This document shows, piece after piece, positions 36,512 to 45,602 of a DNA stretch of 64,000 nucleotides (positions are counted from its first letter, which is position 1; every line of letters starts with the position of its first letter). The position numbers were made by a program, and so were the translations under genes. The notes beneath the pieces are model-generated. The model was given only the letters and a program-made list of their open reading frames with translations, did no database searches and had not been told where the DNA came from. This DNA comes from Flavobacterium glycines (GTDB taxonomy: Bacteria; Bacteroidota; Bacteroidia; Flavobacteriales; Flavobacteriaceae): the NCBI RefSeq assembly GCF_900100165.1, contig NZ_FNEO01000001.1, positions 372,001 through 436,000 of the forward strand, read 5' to 3'.

Positions 36512-37366
36512 CTATTTCTTTTGATAAACTCTTACGTAATCAACAATATATTTTGACGGAAAACTGCTCGCAGTAAAACCGCCTCCTTGGTCTCCACCCA
36601 CAGCCAAATTCAACAACAAATAATGTGGCTGTCTAAAAGGAAAAATCTTTTGATTTTTGCCTTGCATGGTATCCTTAATAATTGTCTCATTTAATAACTG
36701 ATTATCAACATACAACCTAATAAAATCAGCATCCCAATCCATTCTCCACACATGAAATTCTTCAGCCCAATTGTCTTTTTTAAAATCTCCCAGCAATTGA
36801 GTTGCACTATCCCACTGGGGATCAATCTTATCCGACTTCCAAGCTACATTGGCCAAAACTTTCCCTCTGTAATATTCCATAATATCAATCTCGCCATTTG
36901 CCGGCCAATTGCCTTTTATACCCAAAGTCCAAAATGCCGGCCACATTCCTTTGGCAACAGGTATTTTAGCCCGCATTTCAAATCGGCCATACTGCCAGGA
37001 ATTTTTCCCTTGGGTTATTAAACAAGAAGAAGTTATTTTTATAGAATCTCTTTTTTTAGCCCAATCCTGATGATTTTTAGAAATAAAATCAGGATTGACT
37101 TTGTGTTCTTTTTTAGCTTCAATAATCAAAAAGCCGTCTTTACAATAAGCATTTTCTTTTTGATACCATTGGTCTTCATGATTACGAACAAAACCTGTCT
37201 CATAATTCCAATTTTTTTCATCCGGAACACCATTGACTGAAAACTCATCACTCCAAACTAACTGATAACCCTTATATCCGGAAGGTCTCTCTGTCTTAGT
37301 AACAAAACCAAATACTACAATAAAAACAATCCCTAAAACCAAAAAATTAAATGAAAACAATCTCAT
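36512..37366 (-). CDS. GH16 endo-glycanase (GH16_3-like)
   Basis: About 284 residues from the ATG at 37366; the longer frame uses GTG. An N-terminal hydrophobic segment (FNFLVLGIVFIVVFGFV) acts as signal or anchor. The beta-jelly-roll catalytic core contains GEIDIMEYY (158-166) with Glu159 and Glu164 as nucleophile and acid/base, plus MWPAFWTLG (141-149) and LLLNLAVGGDQGG. This is GH16_3, which holds laminarinases (beta-1,3-glucan) and also endo-beta-1,3-galactanases of arabinogalactan loci. Pairing with a GH43_24-type gene 4 bp downstream favours the galactan role. Substrate not proven. Confidence 0.88.
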   Translation of the reverse strand: MRLFSFNFLVLGIVFIVVFGFVTKTERPSGYKGYQLVWSDEFSVNGVPDEKNWNYETGFVRNHEDQWYQKENAYCKDGFLIIEAKKEHKVNPDFISKNHQDWAKKRDSIKITSSCLITQGKNSWQYGRFEMRAKIPVAKGMWPAFWTLGIKGNWPANGEIDIMEYYRGKVLANVAWKSDKIDPQWDSATQLLGDFKKDNWAEEFHVWRMDWDADFIRLYVDNQLLNETIIKDTMQGKNQKIFPFRQPHYLLLNLAVGGDQGGGFTASSFPSKYIVDYVRVYQKK

Positions 37367-37399
37367 TTTAAACACTTTTTTTGAATAAAAACATACTCG

Positions 37400-37432
37400 A
37401 ATAATTATCAGAAAATGAAACTGATAATTATT
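37400..37432. repeat. Perfect inverted repeat after the FnIII lipoprotein gene
   Basis: AATAATTATCAG (37400-37411) / CTGATAATTATT (37421-37432), 9-nt loop. It is likely a weak 3'-end hairpin of the 37464 gene; no long U-run is present. Confidence 0.5.
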
Positions 37433-37463
37433 TTAACTCATGAAAAAATCTAATTTTTAGATT

Positions 37464-38162
37464 TTAGTTTGCCTTAAAATTCCAAACCTGCCCTATAGTT
37501 GTGCCTCCTTTTCCGTCTTTAACCACTACTTTCCAATAATAATTAGCTGCATTTGAAGCATTAACATCAAATGTTTTTAAAGTCAAATCGGAAGCCACTT
37601 TTTCGGTTGGTGAATTTGCTGTCCCAAAGTACACATCGTACTTTAAGACATCAGCTGCATCAGCATCGACTGCTGTCCAACTTAAAGTTATTGTTCCTTT
37701 CGTTTGGTTTGAATTTAAAACTGGGGTAACTAAAGAAGGGGCAAATGGCAAATGGTTAACAACACCTTCGCCTTCAGTATAAAAAGTATTTATTGCAGAA
37801 AAACTACTGGAGGCATTTTTACTGTCTGTCGCTTTGACTCTCCAATAATATAATTTCCCTTTTTCTAAACTAATTTGTTTTGTTAAACCACTATTAACCG
37901 TTGAATTTAGATTTTGAGTAAAAACGTTATCTGTTGCGATTTCTAATTGATAAGTAACTGCATCATTTTGTGCATCGGTAGCAGCCCCCCATTCAAATTT
38001 GATTGCATTATTGATACAAACTAAATTATTAGTTGGATAATTTAAGATTGGAACAGAAGGAGCCGTATTATTGGTTGGTGTAGGATCATCTGATCCTCCA
38101 CCACCACTACTACAAGAAGAAAATATAATACAACATAAAATAAATATACTTAGTCTTTTCAT
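37464..38162 (-). CDS. FnIII-like lipoprotein A
   Basis: 232-residue SPII lipoprotein (IFSSCSSGGGGSDDP, Cys17) with two FnIII-like domains: ~35-130 (PTNNLVCINNAIKFEWGAA ... YYWRVKATDSKN) and ~135-232 (HLPFAPSLVTPVLNSNQT ... YYWKVVVKDGKGG). It lies 4 bp after the GH128-like gene, so it is probably made with that enzyme as a surface partner or glycan binder. It is paralogous to lipoprotein B (51282-51983): the first domain is diverged, while the DNA of the second is identical over 292 bp. No enzymatic motif. Confidence 0.8.
   Translation of the reverse strand: MKRLSIFILCCIIFSSCSSGGGGSDDPTPTNNTAPSVPILNYPTNNLVCINNAIKFEWGAATDAQNDAVTYQLEIATDNVFTQNLNSTVNSGLTKQISLEKGKLYYWRVKATDSKNASSSFSAINTFYTEGEGVVNHLPFAPSLVTPVLNSNQTKGTITLSWTAVDADAADVLKYDVYFGTANSPTEKVASDLTLKTFDVNASNAANYYWKVVVKDGKGGTTIGQVWNFKAN
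37474..37765 (-). repeat. 292-bp perfect repeat, copy A
   Basis: By eye the bases match 51292-51583 without a difference. The identity starts a few codons before the stop and ends abruptly at the junction between the two FnIII-like domains; both flanks are homologous but diverged. A recent conversion or recombination tract is the likely cause. Confidence 0.85.
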
Positions 38163-38166
38163 CTTT

Positions 38167-41100
38167 TTATTTTTTAATAATTTGGATTACTTCTTCAGGA
38201 TTAGATTGAATTTTAACAAAATAAACTCCTGCTGGTTCTTTGTCTATATTGATATGTACTTTACCATTTTCTATTTGATAATTTGCAATTGAAATTAGCT
38301 TAGCATCTACACTATAAATCGCAATACTTACCGAATCCTCATTTGTTGGTAAATAAATATCAAATTCGCCCGAACTAGGGTTTGGAAAAGCTCTTACTGC
38401 GTCATACAGCGCAATAGTTTTGGAAAAACTTCCTTCACAAATTTTTGAAGTCTTTACTTCTAAAACATCGCCAGCAATTACACCTACATCAAAATTTGTT
38501 TCAGAAGTTTCAAACTGAACAACCCCATTTACAACCACTTGGTATGGTGCTGTACCAGATTCAATTGTAACATTTAATTTATCGGAGTTTGAAATTGCTT
38601 TTGCTGTAATAGCATTACTTTTAGGTATCTCTATAGTATAACATTGCTCGAATGTTTTTCCTGATATACTTATACATACAGAATAACTACCCGGAGCAAG
38701 ATTAGAAACAGACAATTTATTATCTGTAAAATTGTAAGCAACATTATTTATAGTAGCTACATAATTATAAGTTGAGGTCGCAACAATATTAATTTGACCA
38801 TTATTTTTATTTGGACAAGTCTCTCCAACTTGAGTAATAGCAAAATTATTGACAGGAACAGCAAAACATCCATTGGCATTTACCGTTTCGCCACTTGGGG
38901 TATTTGGACATTGATCTAAACTATTAATTACACCATCTTTATCATCATCTAACTGTCCATTAGAACAACCATTCGCATTTACAGTTTCACCAAACGGAGT
39001 ATTTAGACATTGGTCTACAACATCCATTACACCATCTTTATCTACATCCGGATTAATAACTGTAATAACATCTGAATAAGCAGATTCTCTATTATCCTTA
39101 CCTAATACCATCATTCTATATTCTGTTTTGGTATAAAGCAGATCATTAACATTTAACTTCGTATAATCAGTTGTCTCATAGAAAACAGAAAAATTAAGTT
39201 CCCCTTCCAATTTTCTTTGCAAAACATATTTATTAACCAAATCATTATTGATTCCAGTCCAAGTCAATTTTACACTTTCATTATTAGCAGATATAACATA
39301 AGATAAAGTTTCTGTCTTTGGACTAGTCATAGTTGGAATATATTCCTTACTGATATTAAATGCTTTTTTTGAAGCATTATTGGCATAATACTGTCCGGCA
39401 GGAGTTAGCACTGTATAATTACCTGTCCAACTTGCAATTACAGGAGCAGTTTTCAACCACTGGTAATTTTGCCAATCCGGATTATTCGTCTTCCATGTAT
39501 CATTAATGGTTACAAACATGGCACGTGCATCCTGCACCCAGTTATAAATTGAGTACCGTTCTACAAAATCAAGATTATCTAAAACATTTAATACCGCAAC
39601 TAAATCATTTTTATGCTTAGTAGCATTAGCATCTGTAAGTAAATTAGGTCCATCAGGAAAAGAGTTTCCTGTCCAGTTAGCTCCAATATTCCACTCTGTA
39701 ATCCATATTGGTCTTTTACCATTTATATTATTATACACATATTCAAGATCAGATTTCCATTGAGCAGCTGTTTTATACCAATAACAGTGAATAGCTGTAA
39801 AATCAACACGATAATTATTTTCATCTGCTTTTTTCAAAAAGTTCGGAAGCCAACCGTTAAATGGATCTGATGGGGCAGGTGACCCCAATCTTAATCCTGA
39901 TGCCAGAAGTCCCGGCCAACCACTAATTGCCTGATCAACCGTCATATTCGCCTGATCCGGACGATCCGGCTCATTATATCCTAAAAGATGTGTATAGCCT
40001 TCTTTAGTATAGGCAGCTTCAAAACCAGGCCAATATTGTGTTTGCCTTATAGGTACATACTCTACTTGCGGAGTGGTTGCGCTTCCAGAATTCCAGTTAT
40101 AATACCAACTAACTTTTGTTCCATTACGTTCATCTAAACTACCTCCGGCTAAACCTTTTTTAGTAACCTGATGCCATATCATGGCTCTTATAAATGACAC
40201 AGTACCTTTTAAATAAGCTGGCATAACCGGTATTTCTAAGTCTGCATCTTCAGCTATAAACACTCTGCTATAACCTGTACCGTCCGCATTTGATGCAAAA
40301 GTCACCATATGTCCTTTTTTTAATTTAAAAGACTTTATTTTATTGTCCAAAACACCTAAAGCTGTATATCGAATAATATCTTGATATTGTTGAGATGTCC
40401 CTCCATAATTTTCTTCAGTAAAAACTTCCAATGGTACATTAGCTATATAAGGAATAACAACTGAACCTGCCCCACTATTTAAAACATATACATTTCCATT
40501 ACTTACAGCCGGAGCACCATTTACTGATACAAAAGTCAAATGAGAGCTAATAACATCATTAGGTGTACTATTTTGAAAATAAATTCTCGCGTCATAAGAC
40601 TTCAAGTCGACTGTTGAATTTATTAATGGTGTATAGGCATTCTTGAGAGTTAATGAAGCGGCAGAATTTAAAACAACTTTGGATTTAGCAAAAGTGTTTG
40701 CATTTAAATTACTTGTAGTTTCCAAAGTTAATACTGAAGGAGCAATAATTTTTTCCGGTGCATATGCTTTATCTTCATATGTAACAGAACTAACAACCAT
40801 ATCTACTGTTCCATCAGCATAATTCTTACCTATTACAATATTTGATGCAGTATTCATAACCTCTTTTATCCCTAATTTTCCTATTGCAAAAGATGCCGCA
40901 TCTCCCTTTAATGTAATATAGTATGTACCATCTGCAGTAGGATTAAATTTTAACTGACCTGTTCTCAATTTATTTAGATCTCCACAAGTAAAATTTTGAG
41001 TCGCTATAGGTGTACCTCCATTTTCAGAAGCTGAAACACTAACTGTCATACTATTACCAGTGGTACCTGATAATAATTCATAAATCCATGAAAAAGCATA

Positions 41101-42363
41101 ACTTTTACCCCCCGTAACGGTGACCGGAAAAGAATAAACCGAAGTTTGATAAGCCGGATCACTCCAATTTAAATACATTAAACGACCACTGAAATTAGTT
41201 CCATCAGACTCATAGCTGTGTCCTGAAGTAACATCAACGTAACGAACTCCGGAAGTAGTATTTGCAGCATTCCAAGGAATACCGGAATAAGTATTTTTCC
41301 AACCGTATGCTGCGGGTGTACCAGTATTATTATTTGTTAAACCAGCCCATGTATTAATTAAATTTGAAGATTTAAGTTTTAAATCAGCAATACCAAAAAG
41401 CGCATAATCACCCGTTATTGTCAAATAATAGGCACCCTCTAATTCTGACATAAAAGTCAGATCTCCTTTTCTAATTTTATTAGCACTCCCAGTTGTAAAT
41501 ATTTTTGAAAATAAAGCACCCGATCCGTCTGCAGATTTGGATATAGAAACGTTCATTTTAGCACCTGCTGCAGCATTAGCTAAATATTCATACAACCAAG
41601 AAAATTCATACTGATAACCATATTCCAACTTAATTGGATAACTGTAAGTTGATGATGAATAAGTACTTCCATCCCAACGAATATACATCAAACGCCCTTG
41701 AAATGTTGAACCATCAGATTCAAACGTATGCCCGGATGTTACATCCATATACCTTACTCCACCACTGGAATTAGCAGTATTCCATGGCAAACTTGTTGAA
41801 GTATTAGCCCAGCCATAATCGGAGGGTTTTCCTGAATTATTCCCAATAAATCCAGCCCAGTTACTTAGCCCATTATCTGCACCATATTCAACTACCTGAG
41901 TTGTGGTGCTACCATCTGTAAGGTAATCCAATGTCTTAGAAGTCAGGTAATGCCCATCTTGGTATATATGTACCACTCCGTCTTTTACCGCATATCTGTA
42001 GGTTTGTTCCTGAGCATTATCGATTGAAGTACTTAAATTTTCTATTGCAGCTAAATTAACTGTATTATTAAAAGTAGTCTTATCTAAAGAAGTCCTGAAT
42101 CCAAAATTATTGCCTTTATTTAATTGGACATCAAGCCCTCTTCCTACTGCAGAATTCACTTTTGCTTTTACTTCAAGAGTAAATTCACTAGCACCTGTAA
42201 ATGGCAAAACCATAGTATCAAATCCTGTTGCATTACTAAATGCTCTTGTACCACTTAAACTCGTACTCAAAACCGTTTTAACCGGTAAATTTGGAACTTG
42301 GGCAAACATCCGTATGCTAAAGACTACTAGTGTCAACAATAAAAAGTATTTTTTTTCATTCAT
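38167..42363 (-). CDS. Multidomain T9SS enzyme with GH128-like (Asl1-type) catalytic domain
   Basis: 1398 residues. Signal peptide 1-22; a ConA-like beta region ~30-150; two tandem ~165-residue modules (~166-330 and ~336-501) that share a GYDVTSGH-type core (YMDVTSGHTFESDG / YVDVTSGHSYESDG) and GRLMY; a beta region to ~715; a clan GH-A barrel ~720-1000 with LLGYNEPDRPD (Glu798) and IWITEWN (Glu890), the Asl1/GH128 pattern; FnIII ~1015-1100; two thrombospondin type 3 repeats (DVDKDG, DDDKDG, ~1105-1165); a linker; and a type A sorting domain ~1325-1398. GH128 members characterised so far are beta-1,3-glucanases; a galactanase would be new. Secreted to the surface. It pairs with lipoprotein A. 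Confidence 0.85.
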   Translation of the reverse strand: MNEKKYFLLLTLVVFSIRMFAQVPNLPVKTVLSTSLSGTRAFSNATGFDTMVLPFTGASEFTLEVKAKVNSAVGRGLDVQLNKGNNFGFRTSLDKTTFNNTVNLAAIENLSTSIDNAQEQTYRYAVKDGVVHIYQDGHYLTSKTLDYLTDGSTTTQVVEYGADNGLSNWAGFIGNNSGKPSDYGWANTSTSLPWNTANSSGGVRYMDVTSGHTFESDGSTFQGRLMYIRWDGSTYSSSTYSYPIKLEYGYQYEFSWLYEYLANAAAGAKMNVSISKSADGSGALFSKIFTTGSANKIRKGDLTFMSELEGAYYLTITGDYALFGIADLKLKSSNLINTWAGLTNNNTGTPAAYGWKNTYSGIPWNAANTTSGVRYVDVTSGHSYESDGTNFSGRLMYLNWSDPAYQTSVYSFPVTVTGGKSYAFSWIYELLSGTTGNSMTVSVSASENGGTPIATQNFTCGDLNKLRTGQLKFNPTADGTYYITLKGDAASFAIGKLGIKEVMNTASNIVIGKNYADGTVDMVVSSVTYEDKAYAPEKIIAPSVLTLETTSNLNANTFAKSKVVLNSAASLTLKNAYTPLINSTVDLKSYDARIYFQNSTPNDVISSHLTFVSVNGAPAVSNGNVYVLNSGAGSVVIPYIANVPLEVFTEENYGGTSQQYQDIIRYTALGVLDNKIKSFKLKKGHMVTFASNADGTGYSRVFIAEDADLEIPVMPAYLKGTVSFIRAMIWHQVTKKGLAGGSLDERNGTKVSWYYNWNSGSATTPQVEYVPIRQTQYWPGFEAAYTKEGYTHLLGYNEPDRPDQANMTVDQAISGWPGLLASGLRLGSPAPSDPFNGWLPNFLKKADENNYRVDFTAIHCYWYKTAAQWKSDLEYVYNNINGKRPIWITEWNIGANWTGNSFPDGPNLLTDANATKHKNDLVAVLNVLDNLDFVERYSIYNWVQDARAMFVTINDTWKTNNPDWQNYQWLKTAPVIASWTGNYTVLTPAGQYYANNASKKAFNISKEYIPTMTSPKTETLSYVISANNESVKLTWTGINNDLVNKYVLQRKLEGELNFSVFYETTDYTKLNVNDLLYTKTEYRMMVLGKDNRESAYSDVITVINPDVDKDGVMDVVDQCLNTPFGETVNANGCSNGQLDDDKDGVINSLDQCPNTPSGETVNANGCFAVPVNNFAITQVGETCPNKNNGQINIVATSTYNYVATINNVAYNFTDNKLSVSNLAPGSYSVCISISGKTFEQCYTIEIPKSNAITAKAISNSDKLNVTIESGTAPYQVVVNGVVQFETSETNFDVGVIAGDVLEVKTSKICEGSFSKTIALYDAVRAFPNPSSGEFDIYLPTNEDSVSIAIYSVDAKLISIANYQIENGKVHINIDKEPAGVYFVKIQSNPEEVIQIIKK

Positions 42364-42593
42364 ATTATAGAATTTTATAATTAGATTAAATTTTAGAAAT
42401 TAAGACATTTAAAAAAGGATGCTTAATTAAAAAGAAGAACTCATTTTGTTTTAGACACTTAAAATGATGATTATATTTTTCATACATAAAAACAGTAAGC
42501 TTAAGCTTAGGGTACAGATATGTAAATCAAAAAACAAACCGTTGATTCAGTTTTATTATGAATGGAATAAGTCGAAAAAAAACTAATATTATT

Positions 42594-42601
42594 CAAAAAT
42601 A
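42594..42601 (-). promoter_or_regulatory. Possible -7 box of the GH128-like gene
   Basis: Minus-strand TATTTTTG fits TAnnTTTG, about 230 bp before the start codon; no clear -33 partner. It would make a long 5' leader. Confidence 0.3.
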
Positions 42602-42653
42602 TGCTACACACATTTTTATCTGTTGACTTTATATAAATCCAATCGCAATTAAC

Positions 42654-42700
42654 TTTTAGATTCATTAACTCAATCCAATTATGAATTAATGAATCTAAAA
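42654..42700. repeat. 15-bp perfect inverted repeat
   Basis: TTTTAGATTCATTAA (42654-42668) and its exact complement (42686-42700), with a 17-nt loop. Upstream of the GH128-like gene; role unknown. Confidence 0.6.
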
Positions 42701-43018
42701 TCTAATCCAATTGCCGTAGCAAACTCAACATTAACTAATAAATATTTGATTCGAAAAAATGATACGCATAATATTGTAACTGTAATCAATATGATTGTTT
42801 AATAACTCAAATAGCATAAATGAAACTGTAATTTTAATTACAATAAGTAATCATAATTATTTAAGTTGAAGTAATACACTTAAACAAACCGGAATTACAA
42901 TAGAAATATTTTAAAATTTAAAACAGTCCTAAGTATGATTAGTTTTCTAAAATAAAATATTTCAGCTCTTCAACTCAATAGTTCGACACAAAAAACTGAG
43001 AAATAAAAACACATAAGC

Positions 43019-43061
43019 TTATTGTAGGAGTAATAATTTTTAAATATTACTCCTACAATAA
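43019..43061 (-). terminator. Strong hairpin at the 3' end of cassette 1
   Basis: 17-bp perfect stem TTATTGTAGGAGTAATA (43019-43035) / TATTACTCCTACAATAA (43045-43061), 9-nt loop, 28 bp past the stop of the 43090 gene. No strong U-run, so it may be a processing or protective hairpin rather than a classical terminator. Confidence 0.6.
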
Positions 43062-43089
43062 AAAACTTATATTTTAATTCAATGTATTA

Positions 43090-44364
43090 TTACAACTTAG
43101 CTTGCAACAACTTAAGATTATCTACAAAAAGAATTGGACTAGAACCACCTCCAACATTGGCTGTTTTATTGTATCCCATTCTAAATTTAACTGTTTTCGG
43201 TGTGGTAACTACAAAAACCAAACTATGATTTTTCCAAGTATCTGTAGCTGATGAAAAACCATCATAAATACCTAAACCATCCATCTCATAGCCCATCATA
43301 CTAGATGCTCCGGTAACAGTTTGACCAACTAATGATTTCCATGTCAAAGTATATGTCCCAACCGGCAACGTAACCGACTGTTCTATATACAATTGAGACG
43401 GCGAAGGCAACCAATGCTGCTTAATTCCTAAAAGAGTTGTTTCTCCAATCGAATTAGTTGAAGCCAAAGGAGCAATTCCAAAAGGGACAGTATTACTTCC
43501 ATAATTAATTGTTCCCAGTTTCTTATAAGTAAAACTACCAGATACAGGATATTCGGTCCAACCAGAAACATCATAAATATAATTATCTGTTGCTGCACCT
43601 GTTGGATTCGTTTCAAAACCTGCATTTACAATATAAGTACTAGTAACATCTGTTTGCGTATAAAAAGTTTTTTCAGGTGTAAAGAAAACATCTATGGAGC
43701 CTTCTTCCGGTTTATAAGCAGTCTTATACTTTAAATCTGTACCTGATTTAAAATCAGTTATAGTAAAAGCACTTTGAGTTGACGGAATAATTAATTGCTT
43801 TTGTGTATCATTAGTAGCGGTATACGTAAGAATAGAATATGCAGATTTTTTAGTATAATCATTTAAAGTTTCTAAAGTTCCATTAAGTACTCCACCACTA
43901 CTAATCCCCGTGCTTATCTTTCTATTCATTATGTCTGCCAATAAAGTAGCTTCATAACGTTGTCCATATGTATTACCAATCTTAAATACAGGAATAGATT
44001 TATTACCTAGTTTATCATAGGTACGAACTTCAAAATTATAAATGTTCTCATCTAAACCATTAATAATAACATCCAGAACATCAACACCTGATGTCCTGGT
44101 AATTGGCACCACTACAGAATCTTTTCGGGAGTTCCAAAAAACACGCACTTCAGTCACTTTTGGATCAGAAATAATTAATCCTTTCACATTAACTCTGTTT
44201 TTTCCTCCATAGATATGCAAGGAATCTATCTTTCCAGTATAAGAAATTTCACCATTTCTTATAGAGTCCTGATACCCCTCGTCCATACTCGAGCAAGACC
44301 ACAAACCAGCCAATAAAGCCACTAGCATTACGGTTTGTAAACCATATTTTTTTATTTTGTTCAT
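43090..44364 (-). CDS. DUF4998-type PUL lipoprotein, cassette 1
   Basis: 424-residue SPII lipoprotein (LAGLWSCSSMDEGY, Cys24). Residues ~35-145 form the DUF4998 domain (GEISYTGKIDSLHIYGGKNRV; ISDPKVTEVRVFWNSRKDS; ENIYNFEVRTYDKLGNKS). The C-terminal ~170 residues form a DUF5013-like jelly roll (YIVNAGFETNPTG ... ILFVDNLKLLQAKL) resembling carbohydrate-binding domains. It is the fourth gene of susC1-susD1-DUF4959-DUF4998 and lies 25 bp after the DUF4959 gene. Proteins of this kind are thought to be surface glycan-binding proteins. Paralogue at 55708-56958, which matches closely in the N-terminal half only. Confidence 0.83.
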   Translation of the reverse strand: MNKIKKYGLQTVMLVALLAGLWSCSSMDEGYQDSIRNGEISYTGKIDSLHIYGGKNRVNVKGLIISDPKVTEVRVFWNSRKDSVVVPITRTSGVDVLDVIINGLDENIYNFEVRTYDKLGNKSIPVFKIGNTYGQRYEATLLADIMNRKISTGISSGGVLNGTLETLNDYTKKSAYSILTYTATNDTQKQLIIPSTQSAFTITDFKSGTDLKYKTAYKPEEGSIDVFFTPEKTFYTQTDVTSTYIVNAGFETNPTGAATDNYIYDVSGWTEYPVSGSFTYKKLGTINYGSNTVPFGIAPLASTNSIGETTLLGIKQHWLPSPSQLYIEQSVTLPVGTYTLTWKSLVGQTVTGASSMMGYEMDGLGIYDGFSSATDTWKNHSLVFVVTTPKTVKFRMGYNKTANVGGGSSPILFVDNLKLLQAKL

Positions 44365-44389
44365 AACAATATTTTTTTCTCGTTAAACA

Positions 44390-45586
44390 TTAATTAGCAC
44401 CATAAACCTGAATTTCACCAATAGCCATGGTTCCAATTCCACCCCAGTTTTTAAGAGATACAATTCTCAAATATCTAATAGGTGGTGCTGTTGCATCGAA
44501 ATCCCAACTAAATCCAGCCGCTGCAGTATTGTAATCCTCTGCCGTTTGTTCTCCGAATGGAAGACCGGAAGGCTTAACCGCATTATAACTTCCTAATTTT
44601 ACCCAAGTTTGATCAAGACTACCATCTGGATTTGGATTTGCAGAACCCCAAACTTCAAATTCTTTCAAATCTCCTGTGTAATAATAAGTTCTACCATTGT
44701 AATATTCCGGATAATCCCAAATAACAATACGACTCATCCTTTTCAATGCACCTGTATCAAAAGTTACTACATGTTGTCCCGGTACAGCACCATCAGTTAA
44801 AAATACTTTTGGCCAGTCCATAATATTTCCATCCCACATACCCGAAGGAATAGCTGTTGGATGTGTTTTTGTATCACCAGGTAAAGGAAAATGCTTATAA
44901 GCTGATTTAGGCAAGGCAAATTCTTCTAAAGGTGTTATACTCGTAAAGATTGTATCAGTAGTATTTAACCATCTGTCCCTTACAGTAATTGCGAAATTCT
45001 GTGCAACAGGCAAAAATCCTCTTACTGTTTTATTAATTACATCAGTAGAAGTATAAATACTTTTAGGATTAACAACCCAATCTCCCTGCACATCTTTTTG
45101 CATAACCAAAATTGAAAGATTTTCTCTTGTAAGATTTTTACCCGTAACATAAATACCTCCGAAAGCAGAACCTGTTTGAATACTTCTATAAACTTCCCAT
45201 ATCGCTGCTTCCAATGGTTTAATTTTTACAACAACAGGCTTAGAAGCTGTTTCACTCCTATTCACAGCATACAATTTAACATCATGTTCATCTGTATCTG
45301 CAAATCCTTCTACTGTAAGTGTATTATTATAATAAGAAGATTTTACTTCCATTTTTCTACCAGTAGCAAGAGTATATTCAGCTTTAACATACAATAAATC
45401 CTGATCTGATGGTAAGCTGTAAGTCAATTTAGCCTTGCCAGGTAAATTCTCAACAGTTACATTCTCGACTTCTCCTGGAGGAGTCGAATTATGTTCTAAA
45501 GGCTCTAAATTATTTTGATCACAACTGATAATCAACAAAGTTATCATTGTTGCAAAAACGCTTCTATTTACTATTTTCCAATTCAT
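44390..45586 (-). CDS. DUF4959/DUF5126/DUF5000-type surface lipoprotein, cassette 1
   Basis: 398-residue SPII lipoprotein (LLIISCDQNNLEP, Cys22). The DUF4959-like N-terminal domain (VENVTVENLPGKAKLTYSLP ... VKLYAVNRSETASKPVVV) spans ~35-125, a middle DUF5126-like domain ~130-230, and the C-terminal ~165 residues an F5/8 type C-like (DUF5000) domain (RMSRIVIWDYPEYYNGRTYYYTGDLKEFEVWGS; PIRYLRIVSLKNWGG). This architecture is common for surface glycan-binding proteins next to SusC/SusD. It lies 16 bp after susD1. Paralogue of 56970-58193 along its length. Ligand unknown. Confidence 0.85.
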   Translation of the reverse strand: MNWKIVNRSVFATMITLLIISCDQNNLEPLEHNSTPPGEVENVTVENLPGKAKLTYSLPSDQDLLYVKAEYTLATGRKMEVKSSYYNNTLTVEGFADTDEHDVKLYAVNRSETASKPVVVKIKPLEAAIWEVYRSIQTGSAFGGIYVTGKNLTRENLSILVMQKDVQGDWVVNPKSIYTSTDVINKTVRGFLPVAQNFAITVRDRWLNTTDTIFTSITPLEEFALPKSAYKHFPLPGDTKTHPTAIPSGMWDGNIMDWPKVFLTDGAVPGQHVVTFDTGALKRMSRIVIWDYPEYYNGRTYYYTGDLKEFEVWGSANPNPDGSLDQTWVKLGSYNAVKPSGLPFGEQTAEDYNTAAAGFSWDFDATAPPIRYLRIVSLKNWGGIGTMAIGEIQVYGAN

Positions 45587-45602
45587 AACTATATATTTTT
45601 AA

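Larger units (their letters stand above)
42364..43089. other. 726-bp intergenic region with two perfect inverted repeats
   Basis: No gene found. It contains a 15-bp perfect inverted repeat (42654-42668 / 42686-42700), a 17-bp one (43019-43035 / 43045-43061) at the 3' end of the 43090 gene, and a TAnnTTTG-like box on the minus strand at 42594-42601 (TATTTTTG). The rest is AT-rich with no recognisable remnant. Confidence 0.6.

Noticed and set aside
42110-42370. Plus-strand open frame opposite the start of the GH128-like gene
   Set aside because: Antisense to a clear coding region, low-complexity composition and no promoter or family match; a shadow frame.
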